The notes beneath the pieces were generated by a model. It saw nothing but the letters and a program-made list of their open reading frames with translations. It ran no database searches and was not told the origin of the DNA. Both the position numbers and the translations under genes were made by a program. From contig JAVBMV010000012.1 in the NCBI GenBank assembly GCA_031552145.1, positions 186,001 to 250,000 of the forward strand: a DNA stretch of 64,000 bases, in the 5' to 3' direction. The number at the start of each line of letters is the position of its first letter. Position 1 is the first letter of the stretch. This DNA is from JAVBMV01 sp031552145. Lineage in GTDB: Bacteria; Myxococcota; Myxococcia; Myxococcales; UBA5297. This document shows, piece after piece, positions 8,143-18,001 of the stretch.

Positions 8143-11100
8143 TCACCCCACCCGCTGCTCCCACTCTCGGTTGGCGACGTCGGTGCGGCGCGCCGCCTCC
8201 TCGACCTCTGGCGAGCGATGCCTTTGCCGCTTGAACTTCCGCTCGGCGAAGCTGACCAGCTGCGAGAGCAGAGAGTAGACGACGGGCACCACGAAGAGCG
8301 TGAGCAACGTCGAGGTGATGAGCCCTCCGATCACCGCGACGCCCATCGGAGCGCGCTGTTCGGAGCCTTCACCCAGCGCCAGCGCGACGGGGAGCATGCC
8401 GAAAATCATGGCCGCTGTCGTCATTAAGATGGGGCGGAGGCGCGTCTCACCAGCCCCCACCAGAGCCTCGATCACTGACTGTCCGTCGGCCCTACGCTGG
8501 TTGGCATTATCGACCAGAAGAATGGCGTTCTTCGTGACCAACCCCATCAGCATGATGAGCCCGATGAAGCTCATCATGCTGAGCGTCTGCCCCATGATGA
8601 GCAGCGCTCCGAAGGCGCCGACCACGGAGAGCGGCAGTGAGGCCATGATCGTGAAGGGGTGGACGAAGCTCTCGAACTGCGCCGCGAGGACCATGTAAAT
8701 AAGGATGATCGCGAGCAGCAGCGCGAAGGCCATCGCCTGGAAGGTCTCGACCATCACCTCGCCCATGCCCGAGATGCGCGCCTCGACGCCCTTGGGCAAC
8801 ATAGGCTTCACCAAGGCGAGCGCGTGGTTCTGCGCCTCTCCCTGGGTGAACCCTTCCAAACTTCCGGTGACGGAGACCTTTCGAATGCGGTCTTCTCGAT
8901 CGATCTGCGATGGCGCCGACTCTCCCCCTGTCCGAACCAGCTCCCCGATCTGGACCATGCGTCCATTGGCGCCGCGGAGCGGCATCTCCATGATGGCGCG
9001 TTCATCGAGGCGGTACCGCTCGGGCGCCTTCACCACGACATCGTAGCGATCCGAGCCAACCCTGTACTGCGAGACAGTCGCACCAGTAATAGCGGTACGG
9101 ACACCGAGCGCCACTTGAACCGGCGCGAGCCCCGCGGCTGCGATCTTGTCGCGATCGAGCTCGATGCCCGCCTGAGGCCGCGCGCCGCGGTCGCTGATCT
9201 GAAGATCGACGAAGCGCTTATCTTGGTCCAGCTCGTCGACGAGACGCTGCGCCGTCTCGCGGAGCGAGACCGAATCGTCCCCACGCAGCTGAATGTGCAG
9301 CGGCGCCGACCACTCCCCGCCTCCGGCACCGCCCGCGATGTCGGCCGCACGGATCGCAACTTCGACACCTGGAAGCCGCTCGCCGAAGGCGGCGCGCAGC
9401 GCGGTGCTGATCTCCGTCTGGCCACGGGTCCGCTGACTCGCCCCGCTCAGCTTCAGAAAGACCTTCCCGTCGTTCACCTTCTGGGTCGTGCCGCTGCCCA
9501 CCGTTACCAGCGCGTGCTGGAGCTCCGGCGTCACGTCGCGCGAGATCGACTCGATTTGGCGGCCGATCTCGAAGGTGTGCTCCAGGCTCGTCCCCTCCTT
9601 CAGCGCGTAGGTGACGTCGAGCTCACCGTTATCGATCTCGGGTTGGAACTCGGTGGGGATCATACCCGCCAGCACCAGGGAGAGAACGAAGGCCACGCCA
9701 CCAATTGCGAGGGTCGTGAAGCGATGCGCGAGCACCCAGTGGATGGCCCGCCTATAGGCGACATCGAGGCGGTCTAGATAGCTCCCCAAGCGCTTGGCGA
9801 GGCGCCCCTCCTCGCCATGCGTGAGGAAGCGAGAGGCGAGCATCGGCGTGAGCGTAAAGGAAACAAAGAGCGAGACGACCATCGCGAAGGCGACGGTGAG
9901 ACCGAACTCGAAGAAGAACTTGCCGGCCATCCCCTTCATGAAGGCGACGGGCACGAAGACCGCGATGACCGAGGCGGTAGTGGCGAGCACCGCGAGGCCG
10001 ATCTCCGCGGTCCCGTCCTTGGCGGCATTCCACGCGGACTTTCCGAGCTCCATGTGGCGATGGATGTTCTCGATGACGACGATGGCATCGTCGATCAGCA
10101 TTCCGATCGAGAGCGAGAGCGCCAGCATCGTCAGGTTGTTCAAGCTGAAGTTCATCGCCTGCATGAAGGCGAAGGTCGCGATGACGCTCGTGGGCAGCGC
10201 GAGCCCGCTGATCACCGTCGCCCCGACGTTGCGCAGGAAGATGAGAATCACCACGACGGCCAGGATCGCGCCTAGGATCAGGTCGAACTGGACATCGTGC
10301 AGCGAGTGGCGCGTGAACTCGGAGCTGTTCTGGACCACCTCGACGCCATACCCCTCCGGGATATCGAGCTTGCCATGGGTGACGGCGCGCATCACCTCCT
10401 CGGCGGTCGCCACGGAGTTGGATTGGGCCTGTTTGCGCACCAGGAGCGTGAGCGCCGGTCTGCCGTCGAAGGTGGCCTTGGAGCGCGCCTCCTCGGCGCT
10501 GTCCTCCACCTGCGCCACGTCCCGAATCGTGATGGGCGCGCCCGCGATGTGTGTCACGACGATGGAGCGCAGCTGGTCGAGCGAGACTGCCTCCGCGTGC
10601 GTCTTGACGAGCAGCTCGGTGTTGGAGCGGGTCACGTGGCCGCCAGGGACGTCAGTATTGCCCGCCGCGATCGCCTGCTCGAGATCGGGCAGGGTCAAGC
10701 CAAAGGTCCGCAGGCGAGCCGGATCGGCGATGATATGGATCTCGCGCGTCTGCTTGCCGACGAGGTCGACCACGCCCACGCCATCGAAACGCTGCAGCTG
10801 CGGCTTGAGCCGCTGCTCGGCGATGTAGGTCATCTGCGCGATGGTCTCTCCCGGCGGGCCAAAGAGAGCGAGTGCCAGCACGGGCGCCGCGGCGATGTCG
10901 AGCTTCTGCACGACGGGGGCTTCCGCATCCTTCGGCAGATCCTGAGCGACGCTGGCCACCTTCTCGCGCACATCCTGCGCCGCCTGGTCGGCGGGGACGT
11001 CGAGCTCAAACTCGATGAAGACGACCCCGTAGCTATCGACGGCTGTCGCGGTCACCCGCTTCACACCCGAGATGGAGGAGACCGCATCTTCGATGGGCTT

Positions 11101-11292
11101 GATGATCCGGTTCTCAACGACTTCAGGATCGGCGCCCTGATAGAGACAGGTGATGGTGACGAAAGGAGTATCGATGTTGGGCATGAGGTCCACGCCCAAC
11201 TTCGGATAGGCGATCGCACCGAAGAGGATGAGCGCCGCGGTGGCGATCACCGTCAGAACGGGACGCTTGATCGAGACGTCTGAGAGAATCAT
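8143..11292 (-). CDS. RND multidrug efflux permease (HAE1/AcrB family)
   Basis: The 1,049-residue inner-membrane proton antiporter is the pump of a tripartite drug efflux system. It begins MILSDVSIKRPVLTVIATAA, with TM1, and has the RND duplication of 6+6 membrane segments and two periplasmic domains. The TM4 proton-relay acidic pair is visible in SIGMLIDDAIVVIENIH. The second half has FIGLIMLMGLVTKNAILLVD typical of HAE1 pumps, not of metal RND pumps. Its ATG directly abuts the TAA of the upstream adaptor gene, so translation is probably coupled. The TolC-like gene is first in the operon. Confidence 0.95.
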   Translation of the reverse strand: MILSDVSIKRPVLTVIATAALILFGAIAYPKLGVDLMPNIDTPFVTITCLYQGADPEVVENRIIKPIEDAVSSISGVKRVTATAVDSYGVVFIEFELDVPADQAAQDVREKVASVAQDLPKDAEAPVVQKLDIAAAPVLALALFGPPGETIAQMTYIAEQRLKPQLQRFDGVGVVDLVGKQTREIHIIADPARLRTFGLTLPDLEQAIAAGNTDVPGGHVTRSNTELLVKTHAEAVSLDQLRSIVVTHIAGAPITIRDVAQVEDSAEEARSKATFDGRPALTLLVRKQAQSNSVATAEEVMRAVTHGKLDIPEGYGVEVVQNSSEFTRHSLHDVQFDLILGAILAVVVILIFLRNVGATVISGLALPTSVIATFAFMQAMNFSLNNLTMLALSLSIGMLIDDAIVVIENIHRHMELGKSAWNAAKDGTAEIGLAVLATTASVIAVFVPVAFMKGMAGKFFFEFGLTVAFAMVVSLFVSFTLTPMLASRFLTHGEEGRLAKRLGSYLDRLDVAYRRAIHWVLAHRFTTLAIGGVAFVLSLVLAGMIPTEFQPEIDNGELDVTYALKEGTSLEHTFEIGRQIESISRDVTPELQHALVTVGSGTTQKVNDGKVFLKLSGASQRTRGQTEISTALRAAFGERLPGVEVAIRAADIAGGAGGGEWSAPLHIQLRGDDSVSLRETAQRLVDELDQDKRFVDLQISDRGARPQAGIELDRDKIAAAGLAPVQVALGVRTAITGATVSQYRVGSDRYDVVVKAPERYRLDERAIMEMPLRGANGRMVQIGELVRTGGESAPSQIDREDRIRKVSVTGSLEGFTQGEAQNHALALVKPMLPKGVEARISGMGEVMVETFQAMAFALLLAIILIYMVLAAQFESFVHPFTIMASLPLSVVGAFGALLIMGQTLSMMSFIGLIMLMGLVTKNAILLVDNANQRRADGQSVIEALVGAGETRLRPILMTTAAMIFGMLPVALALGEGSEQRAPMGVAVIGGLITSTLLTLFVVPVVYSLLSQLVSFAERKFKRQRHRSPEVEEAARRTDVANREWEQRVG

Positions 11293-12237
11293 TTACTTCC
11301 GCCCTTCCGCGCTCGCGCCGAGCTCGAGCTGCCCCGCCTCGACTACTCCGGGGAAGAGCACGCGGGCGAAGAGCCCCGCCGGCATGTTCTCCTTGTTGTC
11401 GAGCCTCACCACCGCCTCAGCCGAGCGGCTCATCGCGTCGACCACTCCCGCGAGACGATGGACTTTCGCGCTGCGCTCCACGCCCAGCGTCGGAATGAGG
11501 ATGGTCACCTCCATCCCTTCCTTAACCTGTGAGAGGACGCGCTCGGGGATCGGCACCTTGAGCTCGAGCGTGCTCGTATCGACCAGCACGGCGATGGGGC
11601 TCGGCGGCATCGAGGTGATGTATTGTCCCTCCTCTGCCATGACCTGCGTAATGACGCCGTCGAAGGGAGCTTTCAAGGTCATGTCGGCGAGCGCCTGGCG
11701 CGCGGAGCGCAGCCCCACCTTCGCCTGCTCAAGCTGCAGCTTCGCCATGCGCGCGCCGAGCTGCGCCTTCTCGAGTCCCTGGGGGGGCAGCGCGCCGCCC
11801 TCGGCGAGCGCCTCGGCGCGCTTCAGATCGGCCTCCGCGTTCGAGACCGCCTCCTCTGCCAGCGAAACCCCCACCTTGGCCTGTTCGACGTGCAGTTCGA
11901 TATCGCTCGGATCGAGCTGACAGATCGTCTCGCCGCGCTTCACTCGGTCGCCCACTCTCGCCTTGAGCGAGAGCAGAATGCCCGCGCCTTTCGCGGCGAG
12001 CGGACTGCTCCTCGCCGGCGCGGCCGTGACGCTCGCCTCGAAGTAGGAGGTCGTCTGTTCGCCGGAGCGCTGCGGCTCCTGTGCCTTGGGCGCCGCCTTC
12101 TCGGCCAACTGTTTCTGCGCCGCGGGCGGCGCCTTTGCAGCGGGCTTTGGGGCGGCCTGCGCCGCATCCTTTGAGCCGCAAGCACTCAGGGCGATGATCA
12201 TCGGGAGCGCATAGAGCGCGCTAACTGCATTACGCAT
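11293..12237 (-). CDS. RND periplasmic adaptor lipoprotein (membrane fusion protein)
   Basis: The 314-residue adaptor links the pump encoded downstream to the outer-membrane channel encoded upstream. The start at 12237 gives MRNAVSALYALPMIIALSAC, a lipoprotein signal with lipobox LSAC, and is preceded by GGAG at 7 nt. An Ala/Pro/Lys linker follows. Then come the lipoyl half-motifs (GAGILLSLKARVGDRVKRGE and APFDGVITQV) around a long helical hairpin with heptad-like repeats (about residues 110-180). A beta-barrel domain ends the protein. It is a compact member of the family. Confidence 0.92.
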   Translation of the reverse strand: MRNAVSALYALPMIIALSACGSKDAAQAAPKPAAKAPPAAQKQLAEKAAPKAQEPQRSGEQTTSYFEASVTAAPARSSPLAAKGAGILLSLKARVGDRVKRGETICQLDPSDIELHVEQAKVGVSLAEEAVSNAEADLKRAEALAEGGALPPQGLEKAQLGARMAKLQLEQAKVGLRSARQALADMTLKAPFDGVITQVMAEEGQYITSMPPSPIAVLVDTSTLELKVPIPERVLSQVKEGMEVTILIPTLGVERSAKVHRLAGVVDAMSRSAEAVVRLDNKENMPAGLFARVLFPGVVEAGQLELGASAEGRK

Positions 12238-12305
12238 GGGGTCTCTCCAGGAAAATCCGTCGTGTGGCGCAGAGCGCCGAAGAAGCTTGGACAGCGGAAA
12301 GTGCA

Positions 12306-13670
12306 TCACTTGGCGGGGGAGTACTGTCCCGCGGCCTTCATCACGCGCAGCGCCGCCAGATCCGCGTTCAACGACTCAGAGATGGCTCCGAGCTCGGCCC
12401 CTGTCAGCGCCTGATTGGCATCGGCCAACTCCAGCGCCGTCGAGGTGCCGCTCTTCATGCTCACCTCGACCAGCGTCATGTTTTCGCGCGCCAGACGCAC
12501 CGTCTCCTCCGCCTTCTCCCGATTGGCCATTGCGCTGTCGTAGTCGAGCAGCGCGCGCGACAGCTCGGCAGCGGCCTTGGCCCGCCCACCTCGGAGCGCG
12601 GCCTCCGCCTCGGCGACGCGGCCGGAGGCCTCTCGAATGCTCGCCTCGCGCGCGCCACCGTCGAAGATGCTCCAGTTGAGCCCCAACATGATGGCCCAGG
12701 AGCTCTTCTCGCCCGTGAAACCCGCGACGTTGGAGATCTGCCAGGTGCCGGTCGCCCCCACGTTGGGCGCGAAGAGCCACCACGCGGAGCGGCTCTGTGC
12801 CCGAGAGGCATCCAGCATGTGGCGCGCGGCGATGATGTCCGGGCGCTGCTCAACCGCATCCGCGGAGAGCGCCGTGGCCTCTACTGGCAGAGTGGGCGCC
12901 GCCGGGCGCGCCACGTCGAAATCGGGCGAGACGTGAACCAGCGCGGCGAGGGCAGCGCGCGCGCCGGCCAGCGCGTTCTCGGTACGCTTGAGGTCGCGCT
13001 CGGCGTAGCTTCTGTCGAGCTGCGCCCTCACCAACGCGATCTTCGGAGTGGTTCCCGAGGCGAAGCGCACCTCGTGGTCCCGCTCATGATCCTTCTGGAT
13101 CTGGAGCATCTTCTCCTGGACCGCCGTCGCCTCCTTTAGGTTGACGATCCCGTAATAGAGCTCCGTCGCCGCGAAGAGGATCTCGCGCCGCGCGGCTTCT
13201 ACCCCGGCCTCGGCCGCATCCTCCGCCATGCCCGCCCCGCGAATAGCGGGCCAGAGCGCCGGAACCAGAATGGCCTGGGTCAGCTGGACCTGCCCCCCAT
13301 ACTGATCCTGCTTCATGATGGGCACCTCGACGATGGGCTGCATCACCACCGAGCTCGGCGTTCCGATCAATCCAGGGGAGCCGGGATCGTTCTGCTGCGC
13401 GGGGCCGCCCGTGTCGCGCAACACATAGCCGGCGGGAAAGAGCACGTCGTCGAAGCTATTGTGCGTGAAGCTCGCGCCGACCGAGAGGTGCGGCAAATAG
13501 CCCGACCAGGCTTTGCTGGAGAGCTGCCGCGCCTGCTTCAGGCGCGCGCGCGCCGCGGCGAGATCGTCGTTCTGCTCCTCGGCGCGCTCGAGCACCTGCT
13601 CCAGCGTCAGGAGTTGTCCAGAGGGCGCCTGCGAAACCAGGAGCGCCGCGATGAGGAGAGGAGAGAGCAT
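12306..13670 (-). CDS. TolC-family outer-membrane efflux protein
   Basis: This is the first gene of the RND operon. The product forms the outer-membrane exit duct. After a signal peptide (MLSPLLIAALLVSQAPSG) come the two TolC repeats with long coiled coils and phrases such as LEQVLERAEEQNDDLAAARA and ELADANQALTGAELGA. With the ATG at 13670 the protein has 454 residues. An in-frame GTG at 13745 would add 25 residues before the signal peptide but lies inside the operator-like palindrome, so I prefer 13670. The adaptor gene follows after 68 bp. Confidence 0.9.
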   Translation of the reverse strand: MLSPLLIAALLVSQAPSGQLLTLEQVLERAEEQNDDLAAARARLKQARQLSSKAWSGYLPHLSVGASFTHNSFDDVLFPAGYVLRDTGGPAQQNDPGSPGLIGTPSSVVMQPIVEVPIMKQDQYGGQVQLTQAILVPALWPAIRGAGMAEDAAEAGVEAARREILFAATELYYGIVNLKEATAVQEKMLQIQKDHERDHEVRFASGTTPKIALVRAQLDRSYAERDLKRTENALAGARAALAALVHVSPDFDVARPAAPTLPVEATALSADAVEQRPDIIAARHMLDASRAQSRSAWWLFAPNVGATGTWQISNVAGFTGEKSSWAIMLGLNWSIFDGGAREASIREASGRVAEAEAALRGGRAKAAAELSRALLDYDSAMANREKAEETVRLARENMTLVEVSMKSGTSTALELADANQALTGAELGAISESLNADLAALRVMKAAGQYSPAK

Positions 13671-13733
13671 TACCGAGACTCGCAATATCCGAATCGCGCG
13701 GATCCCTGTGAGAGCCCGCGCGGAGAGAGTTTC

Positions 13734-13749
13734 GTGAGTATTCACTCAC
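13734..13749. promoter_or_regulatory. Palindromic operator candidate for the RND operon
   Basis: GTGAGT-ATTC-ACTCAC is a perfect 6-4-6 inverted repeat 64 bp upstream of the tolC-like start. It lies where a bound TetR dimer would block transcription. The linked TetR gene at 7528-8136 is the natural candidate regulator; binding itself is inference. Confidence 0.55.
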
Positions 13750-13764
13750 AATAAAGCCGAGGAA

Positions 13765-13793
13765 AATTGCCATGCGCCTCTTCCTACTGTCAA
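13765..13793 (-). promoter_or_regulatory. Candidate promoter of the RND efflux operon
   Basis: On the minus strand a perfect TTGACA lies at 13793-13788. About 17-19 bp further on is an A/T-rich stretch (GCAATTTT) as a poor -10. The palindrome at 13734-13749 would fall just after the transcription start. The -10 match is weak, so the exact start is uncertain. Confidence 0.35.
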
Positions 13794-13926
13794 CCCACGC
13801 CACTTGGCTGGCTGGCGCACGCCTCGGCCTTCGCTCTACGATGCGCGAAGAGAGGAATCGGAGCGCTTCGCGCTGTCACCCCCGCCTGATAAGGAGGAGC
13901 CGTTCCGGCACAATCGAGGTAAGCAA

Positions 13927-16002
13927 ATGGAGCACCATACCCTGGTTCTGGAGAATGGACGCGCCGAGCGCGCGCCAGCGTCGCTGCGCTCCGTGCTCGA
14001 GCGCCGCTTCGGCCACTCCGCCTTTCGCCCCTCCCAGGAGGAGGTCTGCCGCGCGGTTGCCTCGGGCGAAGATGCGCTCCTCGTCATGCCGACCGGCAGC
14101 GGAAAGTCACTCTGCTATCAGCTCCCCGGCATTGCCCGAGGCTCCACCACGCTCGTCATCAGTCCGCTCATTGCGCTGATGGAGGATCAGACGGCGAAGC
14201 TGCAGGCGCTCGGCTTCCGGGCCGAGCGAATCCACTCGGGCCGCTCGCGCGAGGAGTCGCGCGAGGTGAGCCGGCGCTATCTAGCCGGCCAGCTCGATTT
14301 CCTCACCATCGCGCCCGAGCGCCTCTCCGTCCCCGGCTTTCCGGAGATGCTGGCAAAGCGCGCGCTCTCGCTCATCGCGGTAGACGAGGCGCACTGCATC
14401 TCCCAGTGGGGACACGACTTCCGCCCCGACTATCGGCTGCTCAAGGAGCGCCTGCCGGTGCTGCGCCCCGCGCCCATCCTTGCCATGACGGCAACCGCGA
14501 CGGTGCGCGTCCAGCGCGATATCCTCGAACAGCTCGGCATCCCACGGGCGCGTGCCTTCATCCGGGGCTTTCGGCGCGACAACTTGGCCATCGAGGCGGT
14601 CGCCCGCCCGCGGGGCGACCGCACTGACGATCTACTTTCGCTGCTCGCCCCCAAGGAGCACCGGCCCGCGGTCATCTATGTGCCGACGCGGCGCATGGCC
14701 GACGAACTCGCCGCCAGTCTCTCGAGGAAGTGGAGCTGCGCCTCCTATCACGCCGGGCTCACCAACCAAGAGCGCGCGCGCGCTCAGGAGGCCTTCCTGT
14801 CGGGAGAACTGGAGCTCGTCGTCGCCACCATCGCCTTCGGCATGGGGATCGATAAGCCCGACATCCGGACAGTCGTGCACATGGCGCTGCCGGGCACACT
14901 GGAGGGGTACTACCAGGAGATCGGGCGCGCGGGGCGAGACGGCAAGCCGGCGCGCGCGGTGCTGCTCTACTCCTACGCCGACATGAAGGTGCACGAATCC
15001 TTCTTCGAGCGAGACTACCCGGAGCTCTCCCTCCTGGAGACAATCGTCGAGGCGCTGCCGCAGGAGGGCATGGCGCGCTCGGAGTTGGTGGCGTCGCTCC
15101 CTATCCCTCCCGAGCGGCAGGAGCCCGCGATCGACAAGCTCTGGATCCATGGCGCCATCAAGGTCGATGGCGATGACAGAGTCACCCTGGCGCGCGGCGC
15201 CAGGGAGAAGGGAGCACCCTGGCGTAAAAGCTACGAGGCGCTGCGCCTCTACCGCAGCGCCCAGGTTGGCGAAGTCCTCGACTTCGCGCAGGGCACAGGC
15301 TGCAGGATGGAGCGTCTCGTCCGCTATTTCGGAGAGCGCTCCGAGCAAACCTGCGCGCGCTGTGATTCTTGCAGTCCAAACGATTGCATCGCAAAGCGAT
15401 TCAGGGCGGCCACGAAACAGGAGTCCTCGCTCGCCGCCGAGGTCATCCGCGAGCTGAGGGCGCAGGATGGCCTGGCGCTGGGGCGCCTCTACCGCGCGCT
15501 CGGCGCCGAGAGCGCTCTCGAGCGGCGCTCCTTCGAGCGACTCATCGAGGCGCTGGTCCGAGCGGGGGCCATCGCGGTCGCCGAGGACTCCTTCGAGAAG
15601 GATGGCGAGGTCATCTCATTTCGCCGTGCCCACCTCGCACCGGGCTGGAAGCGAGCCCTCGACGAAGGGGCGATTCTCTTCGAAGCGGTCGAGGCGCCGA
15701 CATCCCCGAGCACCAAGGGCGCCAAACGCCCCGCACCAGCGGCGGCGCGCACACGCCCCTCTTCACTCCCCTCCTCCGCCACGGTTTCCACGAACGTGAG
15801 CGAGGCGCTGCGCGAATGGCGCCGAGGCGAGGCGAAGCGCCGCGGGGTTCCCGCTTTCCGAATCCTTACGGACCGGGTCCTCTTTTCAATTGCGGAGGAA
15901 GAGCCGGATACCCTGGGAGCACTCGCGCGCATCTCGGGCGTAACGCCGAGGGTCGTCGAGAAATACGGGCAGGAGCTCCTGAGCGCCATCGAACGCGCCT
16001 AG
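13927..16002 (+). CDS. recQ: ATP-dependent DNA helicase RecQ
   Basis: RecQ is a 3'-5' helicase in recombination and replication-fork repair. The 691-residue product carries Walker A (MPTGSGKSLCYQLPG) and the DEAH box with RecQ extension (VDEAHCISQWGHDFRPDYR). Motif VI is GRAGRDGKPARAVLLY. The RQC zinc site has C-x16-C-x2-C-x2-C spacing (ending CARCDSC) as in E. coli RecQ, followed by a winged helix. A C-terminal HRDC-like domain covers about residues 620-690. The ATG at 13927 has GAGG upstream at 8 nt; earlier in-frame codons are non-conserved. It is transcribed divergently from the efflux operon. Confidence 0.95.
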   Translation: MEHHTLVLENGRAERAPASLRSVLERRFGHSAFRPSQEEVCRAVASGEDALLVMPTGSGKSLCYQLPGIARGSTTLVISPLIALMEDQTAKLQALGFRAERIHSGRSREESREVSRRYLAGQLDFLTIAPERLSVPGFPEMLAKRALSLIAVDEAHCISQWGHDFRPDYRLLKERLPVLRPAPILAMTATATVRVQRDILEQLGIPRARAFIRGFRRDNLAIEAVARPRGDRTDDLLSLLAPKEHRPAVIYVPTRRMADELAASLSRKWSCASYHAGLTNQERARAQEAFLSGELELVVATIAFGMGIDKPDIRTVVHMALPGTLEGYYQEIGRAGRDGKPARAVLLYSYADMKVHESFFERDYPELSLLETIVEALPQEGMARSELVASLPIPPERQEPAIDKLWIHGAIKVDGDDRVTLARGAREKGAPWRKSYEALRLYRSAQVGEVLDFAQGTGCRMERLVRYFGERSEQTCARCDSCSPNDCIAKRFRAATKQESSLAAEVIRELRAQDGLALGRLYRALGAESALERRSFERLIEALVRAGAIAVAEDSFEKDGEVISFRRAHLAPGWKRALDEGAILFEAVEAPTSPSTKGAKRPAPAAARTRPSSLPSSATVSTNVSEALREWRRGEAKRRGVPAFRILTDRVLFSIAEEEPDTLGALARISGVTPRVVEKYGQELLSAIERA

Positions 16003-16014
16003 CGCTCCGGAGGC

Positions 16015-17157
16015 TCACCCATCTCTCACACCCCGGCCTCCGCGATAGATCCCCACCAATGCCAAAAAGACCGCGACGAAGAGCGGCCCATAGAAAAGAC
16101 CCAAAATCCCAAAGAGCGAGATTCCTCCCAGGATCGAGAGAAACACGAGTACCGAGTTCATCTTGCTCTGCGCGCCAATGAGGCGCGGCTTCAGCCAATA
16201 CTCGAGGAGCACCACCTGCGTGACGTTGTAGGCGAAGAAGGCGAGCGCCTTGCCTGCCTCGCCATTGAGCCAGAGGAGCAGCGAGGCGGGCAGGAAGATC
16301 ACCGACGCCCCGAAGACGGGAAGGGTGGCGAGCACCCCCATCAGGCTGCCCCACAAGATGCCGGAGCCCACGCCGAAGAGCGTGAAACCGATGCCACCGA
16401 TCACGCCCTGCAGGAGGCTGCCAAGCCCATTGCCGTAAAAGACCGCGCGCACGATCGCTCTGAAGCGGCCGATGAGCTCCAGTTCGATCTCCTCCGGCAG
16501 CGGCGAGAGTCCCATGAGGAAGCGCTTGAGCCGCGCGCCATCGGTAAAGAGGGCGAAGGTGATTACCAGCATCACGCAGAGCTGCACGAAGAGCTGCGCC
16601 ACGTTGGCCGCCAGGCCACCCAGGAGCGCGTAGAGCCCACCCGATGCCTCACGGATCGCCGATGCGAGGTAGGCGGAGATATCCATCGGCTGGACCGCGA
16701 CGCCGAAGCGCGCGAGGAGGCGCACCACCCAGGCGGCGGCGGCGCCCTCACCGTGGAGCGCCGAGAAAAGCGCCGCGCCCAGCGGCAGCTCGCGCCAGTG
16801 CTCCGCGATGGAGAGCACCTCGCCGGAGAGCGCCACCAGAAAGAGTGTCAGCGGCCCCACGATGCCAGCGCCGATCGCGGCGGTGACGAGGCCGGCCGCG
16901 AGCCTACGCCGCCCCCCAAGCGCGCGCTCCAGCCTGTCGGTAGGCCCGCCGAAGAGCGTCACGAGGACGAGGGAGAGGACGATCGCGGGGAGGAAGACCC
17001 AGAGCAGCGCGCCGACCAGGAGCGCCGCCAAGAGCAAGAGCGCGACGAAGAAGGCGCGGTTGGGGCCACTCCATCGCTCGCCACTGCCAAAGGCTCCGCC
17101 CCTGGAGGGGCTCTCGTCACGCGCGCTCATCGGCGAGACGATATCCCATCCCACCAT
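16015..17157 (-). CDS. AI-2E transporter family (PerM/YdiK-like) membrane protein
   Basis: The product (380 residues, or 371 from an alternative ATG at 17130) has the AI-2E family layout. Two N-terminal membrane helices (FFVALLLLAALLVGALLWVF and following) precede a soluble region with amphipathic helices. A C-terminal block of about five membrane segments includes GVGSGILWGSLMGVLATLPV and the conserved PRLIG motif. Family members are proposed transporters or antiporters; the substrate cannot be read from sequence. The stop is 12 bp from the convergent recQ stop. Neither start has a strong ribosome site. Confidence 0.85.
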   Translation of the reverse strand: MVGWDIVSPMSARDESPSRGGAFGSGERWSGPNRAFFVALLLLAALLVGALLWVFLPAIVLSLVLVTLFGGPTDRLERALGGRRRLAAGLVTAAIGAGIVGPLTLFLVALSGEVLSIAEHWRELPLGAALFSALHGEGAAAAWVVRLLARFGVAVQPMDISAYLASAIREASGGLYALLGGLAANVAQLFVQLCVMLVITFALFTDGARLKRFLMGLSPLPEEIELELIGRFRAIVRAVFYGNGLGSLLQGVIGGIGFTLFGVGSGILWGSLMGVLATLPVFGASVIFLPASLLLWLNGEAGKALAFFAYNVTQVVLLEYWLKPRLIGAQSKMNSVLVFLSILGGISLFGILGLFYGPLFVAVFLALVGIYRGGRGVRDG

Positions 17158-17192
17158 GAAAGCCGCAGAGGGCAGTGTTAGATTGCGCCGCC

Positions 17193-17996
17193 ATGGCGCT
17201 TACCTTCTGCACACTCTCCTCCGGTTCAACCGGAAATTCCCTGTGGCTTCGCAGCGGCAATCAGGAACTGCTGATCGACTGTGGCCTCTCCGCGCAGCGC
17301 ACCGTCGAGGCGCTCCGCGAGCTGGGCACCGAACCGGGAAGACTCGGCGGTGTTCTCTGTACGCACGCCCACATCGATCACGTCGCCGGGGCCGCGGTGC
17401 TGGCGCGACGCCACGGACTCAAGATCTGGGCGACGGAGGGCGCCCATGGCGCCATGCCCTCCCCCATCGCGCCGGAGGCGCGCGCCATGCTCCCGCGCGG
17501 CGGTTCCATGCGTATGGGCTCCCTCCTCATCGAGACCATCCCCACATCCCACGACTCCCCAGGCAGCGTCGCCATCGTGGTGAGCGACGGCGAGACGAAG
17601 ATCGGGGTCGCGACCGACACGGGAATGGCAACCCCCGAGCTGCTCGCGGGCCTCTCTGGCCTCGACGCGCTCTTGCTCGAGATGAACCACGATGAAGAGA
17701 TGCTAGAGGCGGGCCCCTACCCACGCCATCTCAAGAAGCGCATCCGCGGCAAGTGGGGCCACCTCTCCAACGAGCAGGGCGCCGAGCTACTCGCGCGCGC
17801 GCTCCATCCAGGGCTGCGCCACCTCACGCTGGCTCACCTCTCCGAGAAGAACAACACGCCAGGGCTCGCGCGCGACGCCGCGGAGCGCGTGCTCGCCCAG
17901 GCTGGCCTCGCCCCAGCGCTCGCCATCGCCCAGCCGAGGAGGGTCGGAGCCCCCGTGGAGCTTCGTGCATCACCTCCAGCAGCGCGAGCCTCCTGA
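17193..17996 (+). CDS. Metallo-beta-lactamase-fold hydrolase (YycJ/WalJ-like)
   Basis: The 267-residue cytoplasmic protein starts MALTFCTLSSGSTGNSLWL, the characteristic N-terminus of the YycJ/WalJ branch of metallo-beta-lactamases. The metal-binding motif THAHIDH is at about residues 59-65. A downstream GHLSN and a C-terminal LAHLSEKNN supply further ligands. Relatives are implicated in DNA or RNA processing, and in Bacillus in coordinating cell division with replication. The physiological substrate here is unknown. It is divergent from the AI-2E gene and convergent with yqgE (5-bp gap). Confidence 0.85.
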   Translation: MALTFCTLSSGSTGNSLWLRSGNQELLIDCGLSAQRTVEALRELGTEPGRLGGVLCTHAHIDHVAGAAVLARRHGLKIWATEGAHGAMPSPIAPEARAMLPRGGSMRMGSLLIETIPTSHDSPGSVAIVVSDGETKIGVATDTGMATPELLAGLSGLDALLLEMNHDEEMLEAGPYPRHLKKRIRGKWGHLSNEQGAELLARALHPGLRHLTLAHLSEKNNTPGLARDAAERVLAQAGLAPALAIAQPRRVGAPVELRASPPAARAS

Positions 17997-18001
17997 GCCG
18001 C

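Noticed and set aside
8659..11283. Long plus-strand open frames opposite the RND pump gene
   Set aside because: They are antisense shadows of a GC-rich coding region: no ribosome sites, Arg/His-rich unnatural composition, and the minus-strand frame is a clear RND pump.
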